Source of the DNA: Notospermus geniculatus
Lineage: Eukaryota; Nemertea; Pilidiophora; Heteronemertea; Lineidae
DNA: 64,000 nt
Assembly: GCA_002633025.1 (NCBI GenBank)
Contig: NMRB01000991.1
Location: 24,558 to 88,557 of the forward strand
Direction: 5' to 3'
In this document: positions 21,421 through 32,292 of the stretch, in pieces
Layout of the letters: every line of letters starts with the position of its first letter
Position numbering within the stretch: position 1 is the first letter of the stretch
Program-made: the position numbers and the translations under genes
The notes under the pieces: model-generated
The model's database searches: none
Seen by the model: the letters and a program-made list of their open reading frames with translations, nothing else
Told to the model about the DNA's origin: nothing

Positions 21421-21960
21421 AACTTCACGTGACGTCATCACTGACGTCATAATTCGCACGTCAGCCATGTTGTACGTCATTTGAAGCTACGAATGCGTTG
21501 GACGTGACGTCCAACATGGCGGCATCTCGTCGCGGCATTGACGTCACAATCGTCAGTGGGATTCCTCTATTCATCGTATCCATGACGTCGTATCCAGGCC
21601 TACATGACGTTGTGACGTTGCGCGTTTTGCCCACCAGCTTCTTCAGCAAAGCAATGAATTTTGCCCACCACCCTTGCGTCATTTGCCCACCACCCTTGCG
21701 ACGTCAGCAATGGCGGACACTGTCGGAGTTACGTCATGGATACGATGAATAGAGCTCGAGCCGATGACGTCATCACCAAAAAATCCGCCATCTTGCCGGT
21801 CAAACTGACGTCAAATGACGTCGGCGACCCACGTGGTGCAGTTTGTCGTCAGCGCAAGTGGAGTGTTGCGTCTTCAACCATGACGCGATTTGCACGTGGC
21901 GCACTTTGTCGTTGACCGGCAGCATGGCGGACTGCAGGTCAAACGTGACGTCATAATGAG
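21421..21960. other. TGACGTCA-rich segment
   Basis: Fifteen TGACGT/ACGTCA sites occur in about 530 bp, six of them the full TGACGTCA palindrome bound by CREB/ATF-type bZIP factors. A perfect 24-bp inverted repeat (21565-21588 with 21731-21754) and a duplicated tttgcccaccacccttgcg word suggest a transposon-like structure. Whether it has regulatory function is unknown. Confidence 0.55.
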
Positions 21961-23257
21961 CCGCGGCTCAAGCTCTATAGGCTGAAAAGGAAAGAAAACG
22001 CTCCTTCAGTGATTACATTCAATAAGATATTCAGCGTGCACGTAATGAATATGTTCAATACGAAAGCAAACTGTAACTACTTGCTTCTGATTTCCTTCCC
22101 AAAGTGCATCCTACAAATTCAATCATCCCTTACCCTCTTCTCCAAAATGGTACTCAAGTTCCGACAGATTGGATCCACGAGTTGGATTCCGTTGATTGCT
22201 CAGCGAAGCTTAAACACATGATTTGTGTCTCCTAGTTTCTGCAGGCTGTTCGATCTTTGAAATGGAGAGACAAGGAACGTTTAGTGTATAAAGTCACGGT
22301 GCAAGAACCTGCAGAAAGTCAAACCCGAAAATAGGAATGAAATGGTCCATGGACCATGTGCTCACCTGGGTGAATGTACCAGAAGAAAAAATGACATTCA
22401 TTAAATGAAATGTTCCAGGCAAGCCTTGAGTTCTGTGTAATATGATTAAGGTCAAAACATTCCCGACCATAGCCATTCGAAGGCATATAACCCTAACCCC
22501 ACCCAACCCTCCTTCTTGCGCACACCTTTAGGCCTACATGTATGCTAGTAGTGGTACTGTAGGGGATCCAATTGAAGGATTTCCGAAAACGAGCAGTCGG
22601 AATAATCAACGTTCGCGACCAGCTGCAACGGCTCCAGGCTGCAACAGTACATTTCATATACGACCAAATTAATAGGGACGAGGTGATCCGTTCCGCCTGT
22701 TCCGCACTTTCCAGTCAGCCGTTTTGGTAAGCCGAACATGTAGCCCGACCGTTTCAGATCTATTGAGTTACTAACACTGCAAATGCAGTCAGTAAGTGAT
22801 TGAATGAAACATGTGGAAAAAAAACAAAGTAAACGTCATTATACTTTTAAACACCAAGACTAAACAGCATCTAGGAGTAATCTCGTAGTTATCATCAATG
22901 CAATAACTCAGCAGTCGCTGTAATTATACTATATCAAGTGTATTAAGTTAGCTAGACATTTAATGAAGCGCCTAATCAGGGAAGACTTGGGATACGGGTG
23001 TTTACGAAATTACGGTTGATCAAACTGTAAATGGTTCAACAGCCACCCTTCGTGAGCAGGGTTGTGATTAATTGAAGATCATGTAGTTTCTTAACCAAAT
23101 AAACCTCGTCAGTATACCGCATGATTTAATCAGGAGGCGACGTATTGCTTTAGTGGGGAGCCTAGTGTGGGAAACATGGCGCTGCATAAGTGAAATATTG
23201 AGGGTATGATCTGAGGGGACATCACAAAGTGGCTTAGTGAACTATCGATCCCTTATA
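21961..23257. other. Mostly unannotated; one family F end
   Basis: At 22337-22380 the segment aaatggtccatggaccatgt...cacctgggtgaatgtacc is the reverse of the family F terminus at 31130 and 42060. A 64-codon minus-strand frame (22545-22739) has no recognised domain. The rest is featureless. Confidence 0.45.
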
Positions 23258-23806
23258 CACCGTGGAGAATCGCCAACGCAGTAGCCGAGTTTCTCAGGTG
23301 GCAGCGCTGTGATCCGAGTCAAAAACATGGCGGCTGTATCACGAATGTTGAGGATGTCAACTCCAAAGTGGGGAGCAAAGTACCGAAGATGAAAGATACA
23401 CACACTTAGACTATGCCGAGGATGACCTCCAGTTTATCGTCTATTAATCTAAAGCTTCCTTTATTGGAATTACGTGGTCGATTTTACATTTGAAGTGGAA
23501 AAGTTCAAGTGTCACTACGTGGAACTGCCGTCAATCAAACAACCGGCCTAACACAACGAACATTTCCACTTCAAACAAAGAAACAACACTCCTTCAGCAC
23601 CTATATTTCGGCTTGTTCAATTGCAAATTATCACTAGATCATCCTCGAATTTACATAAACTCGCTCACCTCGACCGAAACTCTCTATTTTTCGCGTTTTA
23701 GTCGGCAACACACACATCGATATGTGACAGAGCCGCCATGTTTCACTCGGATCGCAGCACTGCCACCTGAGAAACTCGGCTACTGCGTTGGCGATTCTCC
23801 ACGGTG
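23258..23806. mobile_element. Foldback element with ~95-bp arms, 5-bp TSD
   Basis: The ends CACCGTGGAGAATCGCCAAC and GTTGGCGATTCTCCACGGTG are perfect inverted repeats, and pairing extends to catggcggct/agccgccatg. TTATA flanks both ends (23253-23257 and 23807-23811). The superfamily is not certain. Confidence 0.8.
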
Positions 23807-24029
23807 TTATAGGTGCCTGTCATGTTATGCTTAGTCACGACGTGCCGAGACGGCGGAAATTGGCGTAATTCTGGATGACATTTTATTGTTTATGTTCGGC
23901 GGTCCCGTGGCAGTCGAGTTGATGGTTCTTGCAATATGATTAAGAAAATGAGTGATCCTTGATCTCTTTTTCTTCACCACGGCGTTAAAAGTCTGCGTTC
24001 TCATCAAAAACGTCTTGTCCGAGCAGTCA

Positions 24030-24945
24030 CGTACTCTGGTGGACAGAAATATTAGGACAGTGGCCAATTTGAAGTTTGATGCAAGTTTCTGCCTCTTAAG
24101 AATCAGAAGGTTCGATTCCGGTAGGAAGCAATGTCTTTCACCTTAGAAACCCGATTTCTATTTCATATTCTTTACTTGTATCTCCATTATTTGTGACCCC
24201 TCGCATAACATAAAACTGTTTGGGTTCGGAGATTGTTTGGACTACTCGTAGGGTACTGATGGACGCCTCGTTTAAACATGGGCCATAGAACCATCTTTTT
24301 TGAAGATGGGGATTTGGCCTAGTGGTTTAAGGCGTGCTGCCGCTTAGTGCTGGCGATTGATGCCTTATGCGAGGGTCCGTGGGTTCGATTCTGGTAGGAA
24401 GCAATGTCTTTCACCTTAGAAACCCGATTTCTAACCTTAGAAACCCGATTTCTATTTCATATTCTTAAGAATCAGAAGAAGATAAAATGTTTTGGCTTGA
24501 ATAATGTCTAGAACACATTTTTGATCATGATTTAACTTTCATTTCTGCATTAATGTGGATTGTTTTTAATTTCAACTGATTTAAACACATGTCTTGTTAT
24601 GACGTAACTGGTCAGACATGTTATGTAACACAAGTGTATCATCAACCATGAGTAATCAAAAGCTTTATTCTTAGAAAAAATGAAGAAAAAAGGAAGAAAA
24701 ATGAGTATTTGCCTGTAAATGCTTTTGATGAACAATGGCAAGAATTGCATTATTGTCATTAACCTCATTGCATAATTGCCGCTGATTATGTAATTCACTG
24801 AAATTGTAGCAAGGGGAAAGAAGGACCCTTAATTACCACAATATATGAACACAAGTTGAGTTCATTACATTCTTTAACAGGCAGAAACTTACATCAAACT
24901 TCAATTTGGCCACTGTCTTATTTATTTCCGTCCACCAGTGTACAT
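24030..24945. mobile_element. Foldback element interrupted by SINEs
   Basis: The arms ggtggacagaaatattagga and (t)ccgtccaccagtgtacatg pair, and aatttgaagtttgatg/catcaaacttcaa pair further in. Tandem T1 SINE sequence fills 24095-24475. The same structure recurs at about 25733-26640 in copy 2. Confidence 0.65.
24095..24475 (+). mobile_element. T1 SINEs arranged head-to-tail
   Basis: A 3' SINE part (gaaggttcgattccgg, then the body to accatcttttttg) runs directly into a second complete head, gatggggatttggcctagtg, with A-box and B-box (gggttcgattctgg). The matching copy in the second unit is 25805-26155. Confidence 0.75.
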
Positions 24946-25478
24946 GTACCAGTCATTACAGCCGCAATCATCCCGATCCGATACAAACATAATCATGTAC
25001 TGCAGTGGGGCAATGAGGCTTCTTATAGCTTCCCTTGTCAGAGTACATCGCATTTTTTACTGGCAATACAGGCAGAGTCCGCAACGGTACGATAACGATT
25101 GTTCTAATGACGTAGAGACAGCTTCCTGCATGCTGCCTAACAAGGCATCCTGTCGGTACATCAGCGCCGTAAGAATATGCAGATTGGTAGGAGAGGTCAG
25201 TCTGCAAGTCCGGTGAGACGGGAATCACACCTCTGGAATCTACATTAATTCTGGTTTTATTGTTCAGCAAGGGATCAGGATAGGCTATGGCCATTCGAAT
25301 ATATTGTGCGTCCCGGTGTGATAGAATCTAATGTCGCCGTCTTCCTGATGTCCCCCTGTATCGTTTGTCATTGCAGGATAAAGTTGGGTCTTGGTCTCTC
25401 TAGAGTCGAATTATTGATGACGTCAATGACGTCGCTAAGGTCACTTCGCTCGCAGCGCCGACCTGTCGGGATAAACAA

Positions 25479-25631
25479 TAGACTTGTCCCCTGTCGTACC
25501 GCTCCGTTCCTCCACTACTACGACAGGCCGCGTCCCCATGTTTGCCTGAATTCTGACACACGTATGCAAATGAGCAATAAAGACTCGTAACGTTGCGGGA
25601 GTCTCTAAAAATAGATGATGACTCATGGCGC
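25479..25631. mobile_element. Mutator-like MITE copy 2, cut off at the N
   Basis: It starts TAGACTTGTCCCCTGTCGTA after GATAAACAA and is identical to the first 153 bases of the copy at 27159. It stops at the single N. Confidence 0.85.
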
Positions 25632-25632
25632 N

Positions 25633-27311
25633 CTTGCAATATGATTAAGAAAATGGGTGACCCTTGATCTCTTTTTCTTCACCACGGCGTTAAAAGTCTG
25701 CGTTCTCATCAAAAACGTCTTGTCCGAGCAGTCACGTACTCTGGTGGACAGAAATATTAGGACAGTGGCCAATTTGAAGTTTGATGCAAGTTTCTGCCTC
25801 TTAAGAATCAGAAGGTTCGATTCTGGTAGGAAGCAATGTCTTTCACCTTAGAAACCCGATTTCTATTTCATATTCTTTACTTGTATCTCCTTTATTTGTG
25901 ACCCCTCGCATAACATGGAACTGTTTATGTTCGGAGATTGTTTGGACTACTCGTAGGGTACTGATGGACGCCTCGTTTAAACATGGGCCATAGAACCATC
26001 TTTTTTGAAGATGGGGATTTGGCCTAGTGGTTTAAGGCGTGCTGCCCCTTAGTGCTGGCGATTGATGCCTTATGCGAGGGTCCGTGGGTTCGATTCTGGT
26101 AGGAAGCAATGTCTTTCACCTTAGAAACCCGATTTCTATTTCATATTCTTAACAATCAGAAGAAGATGAAATGTTTTGGCTTGAATAATGTCTAGAACAC
26201 ATTTTTGATCATGATTTAACTTTCATTTCTGCATTAATGTGGATTGTTTTTAATTTCAACTGATTTAAACACATGTCTTGTTATGACGTAACTGGTCAGA
26301 TATGTTATGTAACACAAGTGTATCATCAACCATGAGTAATCAAAAGCTTTATTCTTAGAAAAAATGAAGAAAAAACGAAGAAAAATGAGTATTTGCCTGT
26401 AAATGCCTTTGATGAACAAGGGCGAGAATTGCCTTTGTCATTAACCTCACTGCATAATTGCCGCTGATTATGTAATTCACTGAAATTGTAGCAAGGGGAA
26501 AGAAAGACCCTTAATTCCAACAATATATGAACACAAAAAGTTCATTACATTCATTAACAGGCAGAAACTTACATCAAACTTCAAATTGGCCACTGTCCTA
26601 ATATTTCTGTCCACCGGTGTATATGTACCAGTCATTACAGCCGCAATCATCCCGATCCGATACAAACATAATCATGTACTGCAGTGGGGCAAGGAGGCTT
26701 CTTATAGCTTCCCTTGTCAGAGTACATCGCATTTTTTTACTGGCAATACATGCAGAGTCCGCAACGGTACGATAATGATTGTTCTAATGACGTAGAGACA
26801 GCTTCCTGCATGCTGCCTAACAAGGTATCCTGTCGGTACATGAGCGCCGTAAGAATATGCAGATTGGTAGGAGAGGTCAGTCTGCAAGTCCGGTGAGACG
26901 GGAATCACACCTCTGGAATCTACATTAAGGCTGGTTTTATTGTTCAGCAAGGGATCAGGATAAGCTATGGCCATTCGAATATATTGTGCGTCCCGGTGTG
27001 ATAGAATCTAATGTCACCGTCTTCCTGATGTCCCCCTGTATCGTTTGTCATTGCAGGATAAAGTTGGGTCTTGGTCTCTCTAGAGTCGAATTATTGATGA
27101 CGTCAATGACGTCGCTAAGGTCACTTCGCTCGCAGCGCCGACCTGTCGGGATAAACAATAGACTTGTCCCCTGTCGTACCGCTCCGTTCCTCCACTACTA
27201 CGACAGGCCGCGTCCCCATGTTTGCCTGAATTCTGACACACGTATGCAAATGAGCAATAAAGACTCGTAACGTTGCGGGAGTCTCTAAAAATAGATGATG
27301 ACTCATGGCGC
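25633..27311. repeat. 1.7-kb duplicated unit, copy 2
   Basis: This is the direct repeat of 23931-25631. Differences are single bases and small indels, for example one copy of ttagaaacccgatttct instead of two. It contains a second copy of the SINE-bearing foldback element. Confidence 0.9.
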
Positions 27312-27410
27312 GACCGTTGACCAATCACAGTTGACCAATCACATGCCGAGTTGGCGTTCTAGATACCTGTCGTAGTAGTGAAGCGAGAACTACGACATGG
27401 GACCAGTCTA
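27159..27410. mobile_element. Mutator-like MITE copy 3, 9-bp TSD
   Basis: The left end is TAGACTTGTCCCCTGTCGTA and the right end TACGACATGGGACCAGTCTA. GATAAACAA is duplicated exactly on both sides (27150-27158, 27411-27419). The flanks join to tcgggataaacaaaaaatcg, matching MITE family G near 4970 (inverted), so this element is nested in a G copy. Confidence 0.9.
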
Positions 27411-27419
27411 GATAAACAA

Positions 27420-28054
27420 AAAATCGTCGTCCTCATCACCATGCTGAATTTTTCGGCAAAACGAACCTTCTACGTGGGACTTTATTGAGCCGCCTTCCAG
27501 CGCTAAAATATAGAATTGAATATCCGCCGCGAGGCAGCCGAAACAAGATATCTGTTTAATGTCAGTTAATAGAGAGTGATCATCCCTATTCTAACCTGAC
27601 ATCGAATGAAATGAGGGTCCCCTCTAAAAATTGTGTTTTAATGATGAACAATGTGTTAGGGACTAACATTTTCACCCCATCAATCTTCTCCCCTTTTACC
27701 CCACCGGCCAATGACAAATGGCTGACAGCGTCATATGCAGATCTCGACATTTTTCACGAATAAAAACTCCGAACATTTTCCTATCGCAGTTCCCTGCCAT
27801 AGTAGGCTGACAGATCGGGCCATCGGGAGATTTTCCTTGTCTATCCCGTTGCCCAGCGTGGCTAGCGGTGTCGCTAGGACGGCACCAGACGACGGCAGGT
27901 CGGGATGTGATTGACGAATCGCCGTTTCTCACGGTTTTCGTCCCTGCTGAGTTGCGAATTATGCTAATAACGTTAATCACCTTCCTGAACTATTTGGATC
28001 AAAATTGTTTTCCTTCTGAAATTAGCTTTGACCTGGGGTTTACCATCCTGAGAT
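27420..28054. other. Unannotated stretch
   Basis: The first 40 bp are the rest of the interrupted family G MITE. Beyond that nothing is recognised. Confidence 0.4.
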
Positions 28055-28454
28055 AATAGCCAGGTTTGGCACCTTTCCGACTCCGACTTCAACTACCAGA
28101 ATGAATTGCAGTCCGCTATGAACATCCTTGATAAAAACGATTTGATAGACATCTTCTATTCATCAAACACCATAATTAAATTGAAGGCAGAAAAATTTGG
28201 GTTAATAAATCGGAAGTGCGGATAAATAATGGATGTCGAAGTCGTAATCACAGGCGTTACGACTTGAAACACGGCTATAATATTTGCGGTTTATGTGCAC
28301 TTCCGAGTCAGAATTATTCTGCCACAAAGTTATGGCGTTTTACGATTTGCAATCGTCTATCAAATCGTTTTTATCAAGGATGTCTACCGGACTTCAATTC
28401 ATTCTCGTAGTTGAAGTCGGAGTCGGAGTCGGAAAGGTGCTAAACCTCGCTATT
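28055..28454. mobile_element. Foldback element with ~100-bp arms
   Basis: The arms aatagccaggtttggcacct and aggtgctaaacctcgctatt pair, as do cttgataaaaacgatttgat and atcaaatcgtttttatcaag. The left arm has one gactcc unit where the right has two more ggagtc units, a small copy-number difference. The target duplication is not clear. Confidence 0.75.
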
Positions 28455-28526
28455 TTAGGAGTCTACACGTACATACATAAAGATAGTAGTATGAGCAGTC
28501 AGTTTCTCTTACCAAATAGATAGTAG

Positions 28527-28916
28527 GGAGTTTTCGCAAATCTGACGAAAAACGAAGTACGAAATACGAAATTGGACGTCATATCCATGACGTAATGTAT
28601 TTCAGGAAATGGTTGGTACCATAAATATCGCCTGCTGCAAGAGCGTCTTTTAGCCTATGACGTTAGAACGACAGAGGTACGGTGTATATTAAACTTTGAA
28701 ATTTATCTTTCGTTTCCACTTCGTTGATACGAATTGGAAATTTAAAAATTCAAGATGCGCCATAACTCTTTCGATCTTACATGACATGCTAAAAGACGCA
28801 CTGGCAGGAGGGACATTTGTGGTACCAACCATTTCCTGAAATACATTACGTCATGGATATGACGTCCAAGTTCGTATTTCGTACTTCGTTTTTCGTCAGA
28901 TTTGCGAAAAGTCCCT
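28527..28916. mobile_element. Palindromic MITE family P, copy 2
   Basis: The ends gtagggagttttcgcaaatc and gatttgcgaaaagtccctat are inverted repeats. The interior matches the P copies at 13854 and 43799, including aagatgcgccataactc and ttggtaccataaat. Confidence 0.8.
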
Positions 28917-29147
28917 ATTATGGCTTCCTCAAGCGGGAATTGGTTTCATGATCATATTTTTGATAAAAAATTGACGTACGAACGATTTACGCTAGTAGGG
29001 AGTAGACAAAATAACATCATTCACGAAATATGTACGAGAAGGCACCTAAAAAAATATTACTTCTTTTTATCAGCCACCAATCGAGGGTTCCGCGTCCACG
29101 CGATGTGTCATTGACGTTTGCCGACTCCTTTAAACGCTTACATGTAG
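28917..29147. other. Unannotated stretch
   Basis: A short gap between two MITEs with nothing recognised. Confidence 0.4.
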
Positions 29148-29690
29148 CGCCATTCATAAAGGGTGTTTAAGACTTAAGGGCGGTTTACACTAGGTTGCAC
29201 CAAGTTGCAAGTTGCTGCAACCTGCAACTTGTTGCAGTCTTCCCGTGACGTTTACACATTGCAACATCCAGGGCGATAAGTTGCAGAAGTTCGCAACAAG
29301 TTGCAGGAATTTTGGCGGGAATCCTTTGTTCGGCAGCCATTTTGGCTTTTGTAGACGTCACATGATTTTTTGCTGTATTCTCATTGGCCAGCGACGTGCA
29401 ACTTGTTGCAACTTCACCAGAAAATAGGATCTGGATCCTAAATTTGCAACACGTTGCAGTAGGTAGTTGCAACAAGTTGCATTCCCGTTTACACATGCAA
29501 CTTTGATGAAATTTTTGGTCTCGTCAGGTTTGTGCAACAAGTTGCATGAAGTTGCATATGAAAAGTTGCATGTGTAAACGGCCCTTTAGACGCGTGTAAC
29601 TTTACTAAATGCACACACTTCCACCAAGCACTTGACGAAGTTACACGCGACCGCCGTCGAGGTCTTAAACACCCTTTATGAATTTGGCCC
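29148..29690. mobile_element. Host MITE with TTCATAAAGGGTGTTTAAGAC ends
   Basis: The left end cattcataaagggtgtttaa is answered by ttaaacaccctttatgaatt. The real host is only about 130 bp; the rest is the nested element at 29177-29585. The same left end (ttcataaggggcgtttaag) occurs at 10508-10530. Confidence 0.75.
29177..29585. mobile_element. GTTGCA-rich MITE, TTA TSD
   Basis: The ends AGGGCGGTTTACAC and GTGTAAACGGCCCT are inverted repeats. TTA flanks both sides (29174-29176, 29586-29588). The interior carries many gttgca/tgcaac words on both strands. The signature is PIF/Harbinger-like. Minus-strand frames of 60-103 codons here are by-products of the repeats. Confidence 0.85.
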
Positions 29691-29861
29691 TTACAGTATA
29701 TTCCGTGGCCAAGGTCCGCTCTTACCGGGATTGAAGCCAGCAGCACACTAGGCGACATCGCAAGCAATCTGATCGCAAAGCCTGCAAAATCGGCTCCTGA
29801 CGCCAAGTGTGCGCTGGACAGCGATGCGTGGAATCTTCTCGCCAGCGACGCACGCTTATTA
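29691..29861. other. Unannotated stretch
   Basis: Nothing is recognised. A 215-codon minus-strand frame (29489-30136) spans this stretch and two flanking MITEs, so it is rejected as a gene. Confidence 0.4.
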
Positions 29862-29990
29862 GTGAGGTTTCGCAACTCTGACGAAACACGAAGTATAAAT
29901 AGGAAATTTGCCTTAATTTCCGTGACGTAATATATTTTAGCAGATAGCTGGTACCACAAAAATCGCCGAATGCAAGGGCGTCTTTTCGCT
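29862..29990. mobile_element. MITE family P, half copy
   Basis: It starts ttagtgaggtttcgcaactc and reads as one P arm through gctggtaccacaaaaatcgc to gcgtcttttcgctagg. The other arm is absent. Confidence 0.7.
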
Positions 29991-30015
29991 AGGTGGCTCC
30001 CTCTACGTCGGCAGT
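29985..30015. other. Empty site matching the MITE insertion at 18907
   Basis: The plus-strand segment ggctccctctacgtcggcag is the reverse complement of the flanks of the 18907-19159 element joined together, with only one CTACGTCGG. It fixes that element's limits. Confidence 0.8.
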
Positions 30016-30726
30016 CAAATAACGCATTAGAGATCCAATACCTACACAATGTAGTTCCTTTAAGAGAAAAACAAGTGATAGATTCTTGGTGAACTGAGTG
30101 TCTACCCACATGTGAAACGAATATGCTCATAGTCATAAACGCTTCCCCACAGAACGAAAGTGAACTGCAATAAAAATGCGTTCATCGCGCTTGGTTACAC
30201 CACCCTTTAATTGATCATTCATCCAAACACGGCCGGCCAATCATCTCCCGGCACCCAATCATTCCCTCATAACTGGACGTAATGGAATTCATTCGTCATC
30301 CGAGCTCGGAATCCTTTTACAGGAGTGCTAGAGACAATGACAAATGACATCGCTTTAGGTCTATCGCTTAATCTCTAATTTCACTTGCGGCCTCAGAAGA
30401 CCTGTCCATGTCCATCCGAAAGCCGAGTATCGCGCAGCGAAGCGGATGAATCATTTGGTGTCACTGAATTTTTGGAGTTTCGTACCATTCTTCGGCACGG
30501 ACAAAATAAATGAGCCGGTTCGGCCTGTGATCTAACGATCCTCTTTTTCTCCGTACGGACAAAATCAATAGGGAGATTAGGGCTCGCCTGGTGAACGAGG
30601 CCGAGAAGTGCTGGCCGTTCTTGCTGACTACCACATCATCAAAGGCCGGAACATTTCCTGGTGTGATGCGATGTGTTAGAGGGTTTTCTCAAAGTCCCTG
30701 GAAAAGGCCATCGATGACGTCAGTCC
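30016..30726. other. Unannotated stretch
   Basis: No gene or repeat is recognised. Two similar short segments near 30490 and 30555 (cggacaaaat) are too short to call. Confidence 0.4.
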
Positions 30727-31157
30727 TTTGTTCGGTGCTCTTTTCGCGGCCTTGAACAATGGGATTGGCGTAACTAGAATGTTTGACCTCGACATTGTAT
30801 GTATTTACACACACTCTATGCGTACATCAAATTTTGGTGCTTTCGACTTCAAATATGGCTGCCAGTCGGCCATCTTGAAAATGGGACTTCGCCAATATCC
30901 CATGAAGAACAGCAGCTAGAATGTTGTAACTTGGTACGAATATGTTTGTAGATGTTTGCCAAATTTTAGCTCTATTGCACTTCAAATATGGCCGCCGGTC
31001 GTCCATTTTGAAAAATGTACTTTGCCTTATATCATAATATGAACAATACCACAAAGAAAGTTGTAACCTGGAATGATGTTTCCCTGGAACATATTGAATT
31101 GACACTTGTTGTTCGTTCTTCTGGTACATTCACCCAAGTGAGCACATGGTCCATGGA
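30727..31157. mobile_element. Dispersed repeat family F, copy 1
   Basis: Landmarks tatggctgccagtcggccat, catgaagaacagcagctaga and cacccaagtgagcacatggt recur in order at 41640-42090. The end carries the palindrome ggtccatggacc. No coding frame is seen and the class is unknown. Confidence 0.7.
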
Positions 31158-31184
31158 CCATTTTCATTTAAAGATCCTGCACTC

Positions 31185-31938
31185 AGCGTAGTGTCACCGT
31201 TGATTAACAGACGGCGCTGTGCGTTATGTCACAGGCCCCTGGAGAGCTATCAGTGAGTTTAGAACACGTATCTAACCAAAAATAGATAAAGACCAAAAAT
31301 GTACCACTCTCAACGTTGAAAAGCGTAAAATTGGCAGCTGTCTCCCTAAAAACTTGGAAGATCTGAAAGTTACTGCACCAAGTCAAGGAATTAGACACTG
31401 GCTACAAGCAGTATAAAATTCAATCAAATCCATCTACTAGTTTCAGAGATATCAATCTTTAAATAGATGACTATACCTCAGACTGGCATGGACCAGCACG
31501 TTGAGTTCATTTTTTTAAATATAGGTGGCGCAGGATCCTTTAATTGCTAATTACTCATTAGGGAATGCATGGATTTGCAAACAAAGTTGTGATTAGTATT
31601 CCTTGTGCCCCTGCCTATATTTTGGTGCCAAAAGATTTTAGATTTTTGCAACTTTTTTGAGCATGCGCCATCTATTATTTAAAAAAATAACTAAAGCCCT
31701 TGGGCTGGGCTGTTTCAGAGTGGTATATTTTTGGTCTTTATCTATTTTTGATCTAACCAAACGTATCTAAAAAACACACCCCGAGCTCACGAATTCGTGA
31801 GGTCGGGGTGTGTTTTTTTACAAACTAACGTGGTTTTTTTGGTTAGATACATGTACATGTTCTAAACTCACTGATACTCTCCAGAGGCCTGTGCCATAAC
31901 GAACAGCGCCGTCTGTTAATCAACGGTAGCACTACGCT
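31185..31938. mobile_element. Foldback element with compound arms
   Basis: The ends AGCGTAGTG and CACTACGCT lead into paired arms ttgattaacagacggcgctg and cagcgccgtctgttaatcaa. Further in, atagataaagaccaaaaatg pairs with atttttggtctttatctat. Near the right arm sits a loopless palindrome (31769-31818). The target duplication is not visible. Confidence 0.75.
31769..31818. repeat. 50-bp loopless palindrome
   Basis: AAAAAACACACCCCGA on the left is answered by TCGGGGTGTGTTTTTT, and the centre is CTCACGAATTCGTGAG. One position is mismatched in each 25-base arm and there is no loop. It interrupts the arm of the surrounding foldback element. Confidence 0.9.
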
Positions 31939-32292
31939 AATCAAAACAAAAACAAAGAGTGCCCGCCAGGCAGTATCTTTCGGATGTCTCCCTTTAAGTC
32001 TTGATAAATAGTGTAATCTATAGGGCGTCGAAGTACCAATTGCGGTACCGCAACATCATGCCCGTTGCTCTTTTAAAAACGGCGTTTCCTACGCCCACCA
32101 CGTCCACCATAAAAAGAATCAAAGTAGCGATCGTGTGATGCTGGTTTGAAATTGATTCCATCTTTTTGCTGGAGAGCAATATCATTCATACAACATATTG
32201 CCCGCAAGGATGAGGTTCACTTGAACTCTACGGACTACGATTTTGTATCGAAAGATACCGTCGTAATTCCGAACGTATCAATGCCGAAATTT
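31939..32292. other. Unannotated stretch
   Basis: Nothing is recognised. Confidence 0.4.

Larger units (their letters stand above)
23931..25631. repeat. 1.7-kb duplicated unit, copy 1
   Basis: The sequence from cttgcaatatgattaagaaa to actcatggcgc is repeated from 25633 with only scattered differences. Copy 1 ends exactly at the single N at 25632, in the middle of a MITE whose remainder is found only in copy 2. Confidence 0.9.

Noticed and set aside
24308-24420. Functional tRNA gene
   Set aside because: The A and B boxes belong to a multi-copy SINE head with an altered stem and a shared 3' body.
24968-25294. 108-codon minus-strand frame, also seen near 26717-26974
   Set aside because: The frame is broken in the second copy by a one-base difference in a T run. 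No domain is present, and the region overlaps a repeat.
29489-30136. 215-codon minus-strand frame as a gene
   Set aside because: It runs through a GTTGCA-rich MITE, a host MITE and a P-family MITE arm; it has no domain and its composition follows the repeats.
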